Of a stretch of 64,000 nucleotides of DNA, positions 34,758-43,011 are shown one piece after another. Position 1 is the stretch's first letter; each line of letters opens with the position of its first letter. Made by a program: the position numbers and the translations under genes. This DNA is from Prevotella sp. (lineage in GTDB: Bacteria > Bacteroidota > Bacteroidia > Bacteroidales > Bacteroidaceae): contig JAFLSE010000011.1 of the NCBI GenBank assembly GCA_022511075.1, positions 17,851 through 81,850 of the forward strand, given 5' to 3'. A model generated the notes under the pieces. That model was not told the DNA's origin. It made no database searches and saw only the letters and a program-made list of their open reading frames with translations.

Positions 34758-35830
34758 TGGTGGGGGATGGGGTTAATGGGGAGTAATGGGTTTTGTGGGA
34801 TTAGTGGGTTTTGTGGGAATTTATGGGATAAGATGGTGGTGATGGCATTTATAAGTTGGTTGTTTTCGGCAGGTGTCTGCACGGCGATGCGGAAATAGGT
34901 GTCGTCGAGACCTGCAAAGTTTGAGGCATCGCGTATGAGTATTCCGTGGTTACGCGCCAAGTTGTCTTTAAGGAAAGAGGCTTTGGCGTTTTTCAGTCTG
35001 CAAAGCAGGATATGGGTGTCCGACGGCATTGTTTCTATCATTCCGCAATCCTCAAATGCCTTGCCCACACGCAAGCGTTCTTGCAGAAGCATATCGATGG
35101 GCAGGGTATAGTCTTGCTTGTGAGAAAGAAGGTATTGGCAAGCGTGCTGTGCCATGCTGTTTACTGACCACGGCATTTGTAGTGCTCTTATTTTGCTGAA
35201 CAATGATTTGTTGGCGGTGATGTAGCCAAGTCGCAGTCCCGGTATCGCAAACTCCTTTGTCATCGAGTGGAGCATGAGAATGTTCGGCTGCCTCACAGCC
35301 TCGGTGGGTGATATTAGCGGCTTTCGGGTGAACGGCGCATAACTTGCGTCTATAATAAATAATGTATTAGGACGGCTTTTAACGATTTGCAAAAGGGTTG
35401 CCTTGTCGTGTACTCTGCCCGTGGGATTGTTGGGGTTGCATATCCACGCCAAGTGTGCCTCTTGGGGAATGTCGTCAAGGCTATTGATACATACAATGCG
35501 GTGCTCGTGCATGAGGCAGGCATCGGCATACTCAGAGAACGTTGGTACGACTATTGCCGAGAGGCTGCGGCGGAATGCAAGGCTCGTGAGATAGATGCCC
35601 TCCGTTGCACCATTAGTCACCATTACTTCTCCGGGCTGCAGATGAAATGCTTCGGCAACGGCTTTTGCAGCAGTGTCTTGCGACGGCTCAGGATAGTTTC
35701 TGATGCTTTCCATTTGCCGTGAAAGATATTCAAACAACCCGTCGTGGTTGAAATGACAGTAGACATTCGAACTGAAGTTTATGCGAATGTCGCCGTATCG
35801 GTGTATGTCGTCTCCGTGTCCGTCAGTCAT
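34754..35830 (-). CDS. cobD: Threonine-phosphate decarboxylase (aminotransferase fold)
   Basis: 358-residue PLP enzyme of aminotransferase class I/II, close to histidinol-phosphate aminotransferase. Blocks: NYPEPSQDTAAKAVAEAF, VTNGATEGIYL, LAWICNPNNPTGRVHD, IIDASYAPF and the PLP-lysine segment LHSMTKEFAIPGLRLGY. In a B12 operon next to cbiB this is most likely CobD, which makes (R)-1-amino-2-propanol phosphate. The C terminus (FPQNPLIPQNPLLPINP and on) is encoded by a G-rich repeat and is probably not part of the fold. Confidence 0.88.
   Translation of the reverse strand: MTDGHGDDIHRYGDIRINFSSNVYCHFNHDGLFEYLSRQMESIRNYPEPSQDTAAKAVAEAFHLQPGEVMVTNGATEGIYLTSLAFRRSLSAIVVPTFSEYADACLMHEHRIVCINSLDDIPQEAHLAWICNPNNPTGRVHDKATLLQIVKSRPNTLFIIDASYAPFTRKPLISPTEAVRQPNILMLHSMTKEFAIPGLRLGYITANKSLFSKIRALQMPWSVNSMAQHACQYLLSHKQDYTLPIDMLLQERLRVGKAFEDCGMIETMPSDTHILLCRLKNAKASFLKDNLARNHGILIRDASNFAGLDDTYFRIAVQTPAENNQLINAITTILSHKFPQNPLIPQNPLLPINPIPHQ
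34758..34822 (+). repeat. G-rich degenerate repeat encoding the CobD C terminus
   Basis: Repeats of GGGTTAATGGGG / TTTTGTGGG. GGGGG-AT-GGGG-TTAAT-GGGG-AGTAAT-GGG on the plus strand fits a G-quadruplex pattern. Same family as 33725-33802; together they bracket cbiB. Confidence 0.6.
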
Positions 35831-37265
35831 TGCCCATTATCTCGTAAAGTTTTTCCATGTCGATGTGTTTGCGCACATGGTCTGCCAACAGATTGTATTG
35901 CTGTTCCTTGAACTCGTCGAGGCTCATTGCCTTGTGTGCCTTTTCCTTTTCGGCAAAGGGTCTCAGAATGTGGTCTATTACGGCGGCGTTGTCGAGAAAT
36001 CCGTGTATGTAAGTGCCTATGCAGTTGCCCTCCTGCAACACTTGTTTGTCGGTGGTGCTCACGCCTTGGTGTATCTCGTAGCCCTTGCACGTTGCGCCGT
36101 TGAACTCAAATTCCACCTGCCTTGTGGTCTTTTCCGCACCCATTGTGGTGTGTATCGAAAGCAGCCCTATGCCCGGCATCGACTCTATGCCGCCCTCAAT
36201 GCCTTCGGGGTCGTTCACCGTCTGCCCGAGCATCTGGAAGCCGCCGCAGATGCCTATAACAGTCTTTCCGTTGCGGTGTGCGCTGATTATCGCGGATGCC
36301 ATTCCCTCACGGCGCAGGTGATAGAGGTCGTCGAGGGTGGATTTCGTTCCCGGCAGTATTATTATGTCGGCATTTTCAATGTCTTTGGGATTGTTGGTGT
36401 AGAACAGGTTTACACGTGGGTCGCGCTCCAAAACGTTGAAGTCGGTGAAGTTGCTCATGTGCCTGAGCAGAACGACGGCAGCGTTTACCTTATTCGCTGC
36501 CAGCGTTTGATGCTTTTGCTGCAACTGAACGCTATCTTCCTCCTCTATGTATATGTCGCGGAACATCGGCACTACGCCGAGCACGGGCACGCCGCAAAGT
36601 TCCTCTATCATCTTGCGCCCATCTTCAAAGAGCCTTATGTCGCCGCGAAACTTGTTTATTATTATGCCCTTTATCAATTTGCGGTCCTCGGGTGTCTGCA
36701 ACATCACACTGCCGTAGCATGAGGCGAACACCCCTCCGCGGTCTATGTCTGCCACTATTATCACGTCGGCATTGGCGTGGCGTGCCATTGGCATGTTCAC
36801 GAGGTCGGTATCGCGCAGGTTTATTTCTGAGACGCTGCCAGCCCCTTCCATTACCACGGGATTGTAGAGTGCCGAGAGCCTGTCGAAAGCGCTGTTTACG
36901 TTGGCACGCAACTCCTCTCTGCCTTCCTTGCGAAAATACTCGTATGCCGAGCGGTTGCCTATGGGTTTGCCGTTGAGTACAACCTGTGTCGTGGTGTCGG
37001 AATTCGGTTTCAGCAGCAGCGGATTCATGTCGGTGTGCGGTGCTATTCCGCACGCCTCTGCCTGCACCGCCTGTGCCCGTCCTATCTCTAATCCTTCGGG
37101 CGTGGCGTATGAGTTGAGTGCCATGTTCTGCGCCTTGAACGGGGCAGGGTGATAGCCGTCTTGCAGGAATATGCGGCAAAGTGCTGCCGTGAGCACGCTC
37201 TTGCCAACATCGCTGCCCGTGCCTACAAGTATCAATGGGTGTAGTTTTGTGATAGGAGTATGCAT
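35823..37265 (-). CDS. cobQ: Cobyric acid synthase (glutamine-dependent amidase)
   Basis: 480 residues. N-terminal P-loop-like ATPase domain with VGTGSDVGKSVLTAALC and PFKAQNMALNS; middle DIDRGGVFAS and GIIINKFRGD; C-terminal glutamine amidotransferase domain with GICGGFQMLG (nucleophile Cys) and the closing His/Glu region. It amidates four side chains of adenosylcobyrinate a,c-diamide. The start at 37265 (MHTPITKLHPLILVGTG) gives normal length; an upstream in-frame ATG would add 43 unrelated residues. Its 5' end overlaps cobS by 34 bases. Confidence 0.95.
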   Translation of the reverse strand: MHTPITKLHPLILVGTGSDVGKSVLTAALCRIFLQDGYHPAPFKAQNMALNSYATPEGLEIGRAQAVQAEACGIAPHTDMNPLLLKPNSDTTTQVVLNGKPIGNRSAYEYFRKEGREELRANVNSAFDRLSALYNPVVMEGAGSVSEINLRDTDLVNMPMARHANADVIIVADIDRGGVFASCYGSVMLQTPEDRKLIKGIIINKFRGDIRLFEDGRKMIEELCGVPVLGVVPMFRDIYIEEEDSVQLQQKHQTLAANKVNAAVVLLRHMSNFTDFNVLERDPRVNLFYTNNPKDIENADIIILPGTKSTLDDLYHLRREGMASAIISAHRNGKTVIGICGGFQMLGQTVNDPEGIEGGIESMPGIGLLSIHTTMGAEKTTRQVEFEFNGATCKGYEIHQGVSTTDKQVLQEGNCIGTYIHGFLDNAAVIDHILRPFAEKEKAHKAMSLDEFKEQQYNLLADHVRKHIDMEKLYEIMGND

Positions 37266-38023
37266 AGTGAGAGATAGAAAACGGATTCGGTGATTATAAA
37301 TGTAGCGCCGCAGCAGTCGCCCGTGTAGCCCTGAATGCGCCTGTGCATCAACACGAACAGCATCAGGCAGCACAATATCGGGGCAATGAGGCAAAGGGCT
37401 ATTATAGGCTCGTTGGCAATGAAAAATGCCATGGGAAGAAACCCGAGCACAAGGCTTGCTAATTTTTCACCTGCCGGTATATGTGCATAGACGAGGCGTG
37501 TTTTCGCCTCTTCCTCTTTCCGTGCGTATGGCAGGAAACATACTATCGTTGAACTGAAATACTTGCATGCGGCATCGGCGGCAACGAACATCAGCGGCGA
37601 TGTTCCGCAAGAGAAAACCTCGGTCATCGTGCCATGTAGAAGCAGGAAATAGAGCACCAAGCCAAGTACGCCGTAAGTGCCTATGTGCGAATCTTTCATT
37701 ATATCGAGCGTGCGTTGCCGTCCATTGCCGCCTCCGAAGCCATCGCAGAAGTCGGCAAACCCGTCTTCGTGCAATGCACCCGTAGCGAGCACCCTGCCTA
37801 TGAGTGCCAATGCCACGCAAATGCCCGTGGGCAGGTGGCATGCTTGTGCCGATGCGAACACGGCTGCCATTATGCCGCCCGTAATCCACCCCGTCAGTCC
37901 CCACAATGGCACAACCCTTTCATAGTGATGCTTTTCCAAATTGGCTATGCGCCAAAAAGGCAGTCTTGTGAAGAAAGCAAGGGCGGCAAGCACCCGTTTA
38001 GAAATATTTTGTAATGTTCGCAT
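37232..38023 (-). CDS. cobS: Adenosylcobinamide-GDP ribazoletransferase
   Basis: 263-residue membrane protein with about six helices. The acidic motif GALHEDGFADFCDGFGGG (metal-binding) and MKDSHIGTYGVLGL are diagnostic. CobS joins adenosylcobinamide-GDP with alpha-ribazole (or its phosphate) to complete the nucleotide loop. Overlaps cobT by 26 bases and cobQ by 34, consistent with tight coupling. Confidence 0.94.
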   Translation of the reverse strand: MRTLQNISKRVLAALAFFTRLPFWRIANLEKHHYERVVPLWGLTGWITGGIMAAVFASAQACHLPTGICVALALIGRVLATGALHEDGFADFCDGFGGGNGRQRTLDIMKDSHIGTYGVLGLVLYFLLLHGTMTEVFSCGTSPLMFVAADAACKYFSSTIVCFLPYARKEEEAKTRLVYAHIPAGEKLASLVLGFLPMAFFIANEPIIALCLIAPILCCLMLFVLMHRRIQGYTGDCCGATFIITESVFYLSLCILLSQNYTH

Positions 38024-39041
38024 TCTTGAAATTCTCCATTTCGTTAACCATATTCACTGCCGACACCACTATCGGATAGGCGCATATTGCCCCCGTGCCC
38101 TCGCCGAGCCTCATTCCGAGGTTTAGCAGCGCACTCGCCCCCATAGCGTCAAGCATCAGGCGGTGACCGCACTCGTCGCCGCAGTGCCCGAATACGGCAT
38201 AGTCCATTACGGCGGCATCGAGTCTTGACGCAGCCAGCATGCATGCGGTCATTATGAAACCGTCAACGAGCACTATCATTCCGAGTTCGGCGGCACGAAG
38301 CATTCCGCCGATTGCCGCTGCCATCTCGAAACCTGCAAAGTATCGCAGTGTGTCGGCTATGTCTGTATCGGCATCTGCACTTTTCTTATAGTTTTCCACC
38401 GAGGCTTTCAGTACGTTGTATTTATGGCGTATGCCTTCGTTGTCGAGTCCGCTGCCTGCGCCTACGCACTTGTCGAGCGGAATATCGAGCAGCAGGTGCA
38501 TGAAGATGCTCGACGGCGAGGTGTTGCCTATTCCCATTTCGCCGAAACTTATGATGTTGCAGCCCTCGGCACGGCAAGCGTTCACCTGCTCCGCACCTAT
38601 TGACAGCGCCTTGTTCCACTGTTCACGGCTCATTGCTGCATTATATAGGAAATTGTCTGTGCCGTGGGCTATCTTCCTGTCTATTATCTGCGGATATAGC
38701 GTGCCGTCGAAATCGTAGTCCGTGCCCACATCGACGATGCGGAGGCTGAATCCGTGCTGACGGCAAAACATGTTCACTCCGCCACCTCCCTTGCAGTAGT
38801 TCATCATCTGCTGCCTCGTCACCTCTCTCGGCGACATAGATACACCTTCGCGCTCTATGCCGTGGTCGCCTCCGAACAGGATATGGCAGGGGTGGGACAG
38901 GCGAGGGGAGAGCGTGCCTTGTATCAGGCATATTTGCAACGCAAGTCTCTCAAGCCTGCCGAGCGAGCCTTTGGGCTTGCCCAAGTTGTCTATCTTGTCT
39001 TGAATCTGCGCCGTAAGCGCCTTGTCTGTTTCCTTAATCAT
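37998..39041 (-). CDS. cobT: Nicotinate-nucleotide-dimethylbenzimidazole phosphoribosyltransferase
   Basis: 347 residues. Blocks: LGKPKGSLGRLERLALQIC, FGGDHGIEREGVSMSP, GEMGIGNTSPSSI and the C-terminal LRLGEGTGAICAYPIV with the catalytic Glu. CobT activates the lower-ligand base as alpha-ribotide. The start at 39041 (MIKETDK) overlaps the cobU stop by ATGA; a longer frame adds 28 residues lying inside cobU and is not favoured. Which base is used cannot be told from this gene. Confidence 0.94.
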   Translation of the reverse strand: MIKETDKALTAQIQDKIDNLGKPKGSLGRLERLALQICLIQGTLSPRLSHPCHILFGGDHGIEREGVSMSPREVTRQQMMNYCKGGGGVNMFCRQHGFSLRIVDVGTDYDFDGTLYPQIIDRKIAHGTDNFLYNAAMSREQWNKALSIGAEQVNACRAEGCNIISFGEMGIGNTSPSSIFMHLLLDIPLDKCVGAGSGLDNEGIRHKYNVLKASVENYKKSADADTDIADTLRYFAGFEMAAAIGGMLRAAELGMIVLVDGFIMTACMLAASRLDAAVMDYAVFGHCGDECGHRLMLDAMGASALLNLGMRLGEGTGAICAYPIVVSAVNMVNEMENFKNANITKYF

Positions 39042-39580
39042 TCGCTTGTTTTTATCTTTATGGCTATTCCTGAAACCATCAGCAGCACCTCGTCGGCTCT
39101 TTCGGCAATGAACTGGTTTAGCCATCCGAGCAGGTCGGTGAATCGTCTTTGCACCGCGCTGTCGCTCGTTCCGCCTAATCCTATCTCGTTGGTTACGAAA
39201 ATAAATGTCGCGTCTTGTGCCGTAAACCTTTCAAACTCTTGCTTCATCTCTCCGAGTGTGATGCTGACATCGGGCAGACTATTGCTATTGTCCTTCATTG
39301 CCTGCCTGTAAAAGTAGTTGGTTGCCCACAGCGTGCAGCAGTCTATGAGCACAACCCTGCCCGACACGTCGTGTCTGCTCAGTTGCGTTTCCTCCTCGAT
39401 GTTCGTCCATCTGCTGCCGCGCTTCTCCCTGTGAATGCGCACGCGTTCGCGAAACTCGTCGTCCCATACGTGAGCCGTGGCGATGTAGACGGGATTCTCT
39501 GCCAGCGACAATGCCAAACGCTCGGCGTATGTACTTTTTCCAGACCGCTGTCCGCCCGTTATCAGTATTATCCTTCTCAT
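39038..39580 (-). CDS. cobU: Adenosylcobinamide kinase / guanylyltransferase
   Basis: 180 residues. N-terminal P-loop GGQRSGKSTYAERLA, YIATAHVWDDEFRERVRIHREKRG (carrying the His that is guanylylated) and LIDCCTLWATNYF. It phosphorylates adenosylcobinamide and then converts it to the GDP form used by CobS. ATGA overlaps on both sides. Confidence 0.95.
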   Translation of the reverse strand: MRRIILITGGQRSGKSTYAERLALSLAENPVYIATAHVWDDEFRERVRIHREKRGSRWTNIEEETQLSRHDVSGRVVLIDCCTLWATNYFYRQAMKDNSNSLPDVSITLGEMKQEFERFTAQDATFIFVTNEIGLGGTSDSAVQRRFTDLLGWLNQFIAERADEVLLMVSGIAIKIKTSE

Positions 39581-40284
39581 AGAATCTGCATAATCTCTTT
39601 CAGTTCGTCAACCACGTATGTCACTGGCTGCGGCGGCACGAAACCTTTTTCCCAGCGGTTGAATAGTATTGCGTCTATGCCTGCATTCATCGCGCCTACC
39701 ACGTCGTTCTGATAGTTGTCGCCAATCATAATGGTGCTTTCGGCGTTTGCCCCTGCCACTCTGAGTGCGGCATCGTAGAATGCCTTTGCCGGCTTCAGCG
39801 CACCAACCTGCTCGCTCAGTATTATGGTGTCGAAGTATGAGTGAAGTCCGCAGGCATTGAGTTTCTTGTATTGCACCTCACGAAATCCGTTGCTGCAAAT
39901 GTGCAGACGGTAGCCTTTGGCTTTGAGGTGTTCCATAAGTTCGTGCGCACCTTCCACCACTCCTGACTTCTCTGAACAAAGTTCAAGGAACTTTTTGCTC
40001 ATATCGTGGCAGAAATCCTCCGACACATCCATTCCCAAGCCCTTGTTGAGCGGACGCATGAAACGTTGCAGCATCAGATAGTCGCGCGTTATCTCTCCCT
40101 GCGAGTATTGCGCCCACAGCTCGGTGTTTGTCTTCCAAAAACTGTCGAAGAACGTTTCAGGGTCGGGAAAGTGGGGCATAAGGCAGAACAGTGCAAATAC
40201 CTCCCTCAGTGCAATTGATGAGTTGCCCCGTGTGTCGTATAGCGTGTCGTCGAAGTCTATGAATATGTCCCTGTATTTATTCAT
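39577..40284 (-). CDS. HAD-family phosphatase, YjjG-like
   Basis: 235 residues with all HAD motifs: DFDDTLYDT (motif I, nucleophile Asp), ICSNG (motif II), LKPAKAFYDAAL (motif III Lys) and IGDNYQNDVVGAMNAG (motif IV). The helical cap and overall look match YjjG-type pyrimidine nucleotidases. The start at 40284 gives an ATGA overlap like its neighbours; an ATG four codons earlier exists. It lies inside the B12 operon, and no recognisable CobC or CobZ phosphatase is present, so it may dephosphorylate alpha-ribazole phosphate or the final cobalamin phosphate (inference). Confidence 0.88.
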   Translation of the reverse strand: MNKYRDIFIDFDDTLYDTRGNSSIALREVFALFCLMPHFPDPETFFDSFWKTNTELWAQYSQGEITRDYLMLQRFMRPLNKGLGMDVSEDFCHDMSKKFLELCSEKSGVVEGAHELMEHLKAKGYRLHICSNGFREVQYKKLNACGLHSYFDTIILSEQVGALKPAKAFYDAALRVAGANAESTIMIGDNYQNDVVGAMNAGIDAILFNRWEKGFVPPQPVTYVVDELKEIMQIL

Positions 40285-40832
40285 TTCCTTTTCCATATCG
40301 TGTCGTCCATGTTTGCGTCCTTGTTCAGTTTCCTTGCCAATACGAAGAAATAGTCGCTTAGCCTGTTCACGTATGCCGTCACATTGTCGTCAACCAAAGC
40401 ACCCGTTTCGGCAAGCCGCAATATGCAGCGTTCCGCACGTCGGCAGGCGGTGCGGCATACGTGGGCGTAGGCGGCGGCACGGCATCCTCCGGGGAGAATG
40501 AACAGGCGCAGTGGCGTAAGCATTTCCTGCAGACGGTCTATTTCCTTTTCCACCTCAGCCACCATTTCGGCGGTTATTATGTTTCCTTCCCTTATTTCCC
40601 TTTGGCTGTTGTCGGTTGCCAAATAGCCTCCTACCACAAAGAGATTCCCCTGAATGTTGAGCAGGAAACCGTGGTCGGCAGCATCGGTGCAGTATGTCAT
40701 CAGCACCCCTATGTGCGAGTTAAGTTCGTCGACGGTGCCGTAACTTTCGAGCCTTTCGCAGCACTTGCTCACCCGTTGTCCTCCCACGAGCGAGGTCTGC
40801 CCCTTGTCTCCTGTTTTTGTGTAAACTTTCAT
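40281..40832 (-). CDS. Corrinoid adenosyltransferase, PduO type
   Basis: 183 residues. The N terminus VYTKTGDKGQTSLVGGQRV and SYGTVDELNSHIG, plus the later LPGGCRAAAYAHVCRTACRRAER, are hallmarks of PduO/MMAB ATP:cob(I)alamin adenosyltransferases. It attaches the adenosyl group to imported or salvaged corrinoid, the form needed by CobQ and CobU. It follows the import genes with a 12-base gap. Confidence 0.93.
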   Translation of the reverse strand: MKVYTKTGDKGQTSLVGGQRVSKCCERLESYGTVDELNSHIGVLMTYCTDAADHGFLLNIQGNLFVVGGYLATDNSQREIREGNIITAEMVAEVEKEIDRLQEMLTPLRLFILPGGCRAAAYAHVCRTACRRAERCILRLAETGALVDDNVTAYVNRLSDYFFVLARKLNKDANMDDTIWKRK

Positions 40833-40844
40833 TATATGTAGTCG

Positions 40845-41867
40845 TTAGAATTGTCTTTTCAGTATTATATATATTATGACGGGCGCACCGAATATCGGCG
40901 TAACCGCATTCAGTGGAATTATCAGGTTTTCTGGCATTGCGCAGATGAGGTTGCACAGCAGCGCAATCACCGCCCCTATGAGTATTGTTGCTGGCAGCAG
41001 AATCTTGTGGTCTGCCTCTTTTGTAATCAGCCTTGCTATGTGAGGCACGGCAAGCCCTATGAACGCCACAGGACCGCAGAAAGCCGTCGTTATGGCGGTG
41101 AGTATGCCAGTGGACAGCAGTATGAGCATGCGTGTTGATTGTATGTTGAAACCCAAGTTCATTGCATAGTTCTCGCCGAGAAGAATGCCGTTGAGTGGCT
41201 TTATGAGCAGCAGTGCTATAAGCAGCCCAATAAAGCACAAGCCGCAGAACAGCGGCAGGTGGACTTGGCTTACGTTGCTGAAACTGCCCATTCCCCAGTT
41301 CACGTAGTTGTGAACACTGTCGGCATTGGCAAAGAAGTTGCAGAGCGATACCACCGACGATGTGAGATAACTCACCATTATTCCCAAGATGAGTATGGCA
41401 AGGCTGCTCCTTATGAATTTCGTTACGAACAGCAGCAGGGCTATCACCGCCATTGCTCCTCCAAATGCCGCAACCACCACGGCGACGTGTCCCACAAGGT
41501 GCAATCCAGAGTCGCCCGATGTCGGTGACACTATTACGCCTCCCGTCACGAGCATCACTATTGCCACTCCAAGTGCTGCCCCGTTGGTGATACCGAGAAT
41601 CGACGGTCCTGCCAGCGGATTGTGGAAATATGTCTGCAACAGCAATCCCGATGCTGCGAGCGACGAGCCACAAAGCATTGCCGTAACTGCCTGTGGCAGT
41701 CGCGACTGTATCACAATGAACTCCCAACTTGCCTTGCCTGCCTTCTCGCCCATTATTATGCGAAACACCTCGCTGGCAGGAATGTCCACCGAGCCGCATA
41801 CCAAGTTTGCCACAAACAGCAGCACTATGGCAATGGCGAAAAGGCTAATTTTTATACGGGAGTCCAT
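40845..41867 (-). CDS. btuC: Cobalamin ABC transporter permease
   Basis: 340-residue FecCD-type permease with about ten helices. LPQAVTAMLCGSSLAASGLLLQTYFHNPLAGPSILGI and GPVAFIGLAVPHIARLI are the family hallmarks (the second is the ATPase-coupling loop). Next to the BtuF-like gene and within the riboswitch operon, so it is taken as BtuC rather than a heme or siderophore permease. Confidence 0.9.
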   Translation of the reverse strand: MDSRIKISLFAIAIVLLFVANLVCGSVDIPASEVFRIIMGEKAGKASWEFIVIQSRLPQAVTAMLCGSSLAASGLLLQTYFHNPLAGPSILGITNGAALGVAIVMLVTGGVIVSPTSGDSGLHLVGHVAVVVAAFGGAMAVIALLLFVTKFIRSSLAILILGIMVSYLTSSVVSLCNFFANADSVHNYVNWGMGSFSNVSQVHLPLFCGLCFIGLLIALLLIKPLNGILLGENYAMNLGFNIQSTRMLILLSTGILTAITTAFCGPVAFIGLAVPHIARLITKEADHKILLPATILIGAVIALLCNLICAMPENLIIPLNAVTPIFGAPVIIYIILKRQF

Positions 41868-41871
41868 TATG

Positions 41872-43008
41872 CTATTCTTTTAGTTTCGTGAAATATCTTG
41901 CCTTGTAGTCTTTCAGTATTTCGGGGTGAAATACCTTTATGTAGTCGCGCAGCAGCAGGTTTGGGTGGAAGGGCGTTTCCTCGTAATATGCCACCTTGAA
42001 GAGGTTGCATCCGTAGATGTTGCGCTTCTTGAATGCGTCCATCTCTGCATAGTTGTTCCACTCCTGCGCCAGTTGGTCGTATGTCAGAGGTGCGTCTTGC
42101 CTGTACTTGAAAAGCCAGATGTCAGCACCCTGCGCCCTGTCAAACACCTTTTCGGGAGCGTAGGGCACGCTGCCTATTGCCGGCTCGTCCTTGAATACAT
42201 AGTCGCCGCCGGCATCGGCAACCAACATTCCTATTGTGCTGTTCGCCCCGGCAACGTGCCACGACGAGCCGAATATCTTTCCGCACACCACCGTAGGTTT
42301 GTCCTTAACGTCATTCACCAACTCCTTCAGTGCGTTGTAGTCGCTTTCTATTGCAGCAAACAGGCTGTCTGCCGCCTCCCTCCTGCCGACAAGCAGACCA
42401 TAGAAGCGCATCCACTCGGCACGCCCCAATGCCCCTGTCTCCATATAGTCGGCACATTCTATTATGGGAATGCCCATGCTGCCGAGTTTGCCGTATGTAC
42501 CGCTGTTTTCGAATGGCGACAGCAGTATTGCATCGGGCGCAAGGTCCATTATCTTCTCCATGTCGGGAGTCTGGCTCATTCCGCAATCTACGAGTTTGCC
42601 GCTTTCAATATCCTTGCGAATCTTGTCGAGATACATATATTGCTGGTCGCATAAGCCGCCAATGGCATCGTATGCACCGAGCTCGTCGATGAGGCTCACG
42701 TGCACGGATGTGTAGAACAGCGAGTGCGACAACGGGGTGCGTATTATTTCGCCTTGCGGCAGGTTGTCGGGCATCTCCTGCTGTCTCGGAACGAGCACAT
42801 AACTGTGGAGCACTTTTGTAGTGTCCCACGGGTTTTTAATCTGCGCCAGCACAAAGCCGTCGCCTTCCTGCAAAGTGAGCAGACTGGCGTATTTCATTTC
42901 TATGCCGGCGGCATTTTCCAAAATCATGGCTGTGCCGCCACCCTTGCACGAGGCAAGAATTGGCAGCACAGTGGTCAAAAAAAGAGATTTTAGGAATGTC
43001 AGTCTCAT
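41872..43008 (-). CDS. btuF: Cobalamin substrate-binding lipoprotein
   Basis: 378 residues. Lipoprotein signal MRLTFLKSLFLTTVLPILASC, with the lipobox Cys near residue 21. The mature part is a class III periplasmic binding protein of the FecB/BtuF type: two lobes with APDAILLSPFENSGTYG and IPIIECADYMETGALGRAEW, and long connecting helix. It should hand corrinoid from the outer-membrane receptor to BtuC/BtuD. Confidence 0.88.
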   Translation of the reverse strand: MRLTFLKSLFLTTVLPILASCKGGGTAMILENAAGIEMKYASLLTLQEGDGFVLAQIKNPWDTTKVLHSYVLVPRQQEMPDNLPQGEIIRTPLSHSLFYTSVHVSLIDELGAYDAIGGLCDQQYMYLDKIRKDIESGKLVDCGMSQTPDMEKIMDLAPDAILLSPFENSGTYGKLGSMGIPIIECADYMETGALGRAEWMRFYGLLVGRREAADSLFAAIESDYNALKELVNDVKDKPTVVCGKIFGSSWHVAGANSTIGMLVADAGGDYVFKDEPAIGSVPYAPEKVFDRAQGADIWLFKYRQDAPLTYDQLAQEWNNYAEMDAFKKRNIYGCNLFKVAYYEETPFHPNLLLRDYIKVFHPEILKDYKARYFTKLKE

Positions 43009-43011
43009 ACT

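Noticed and set aside
35781..36722. Long plus-strand frame across the cobQ gene
   Set aside because: Antisense shadow of a gene with clear cobyric acid synthase motifs.
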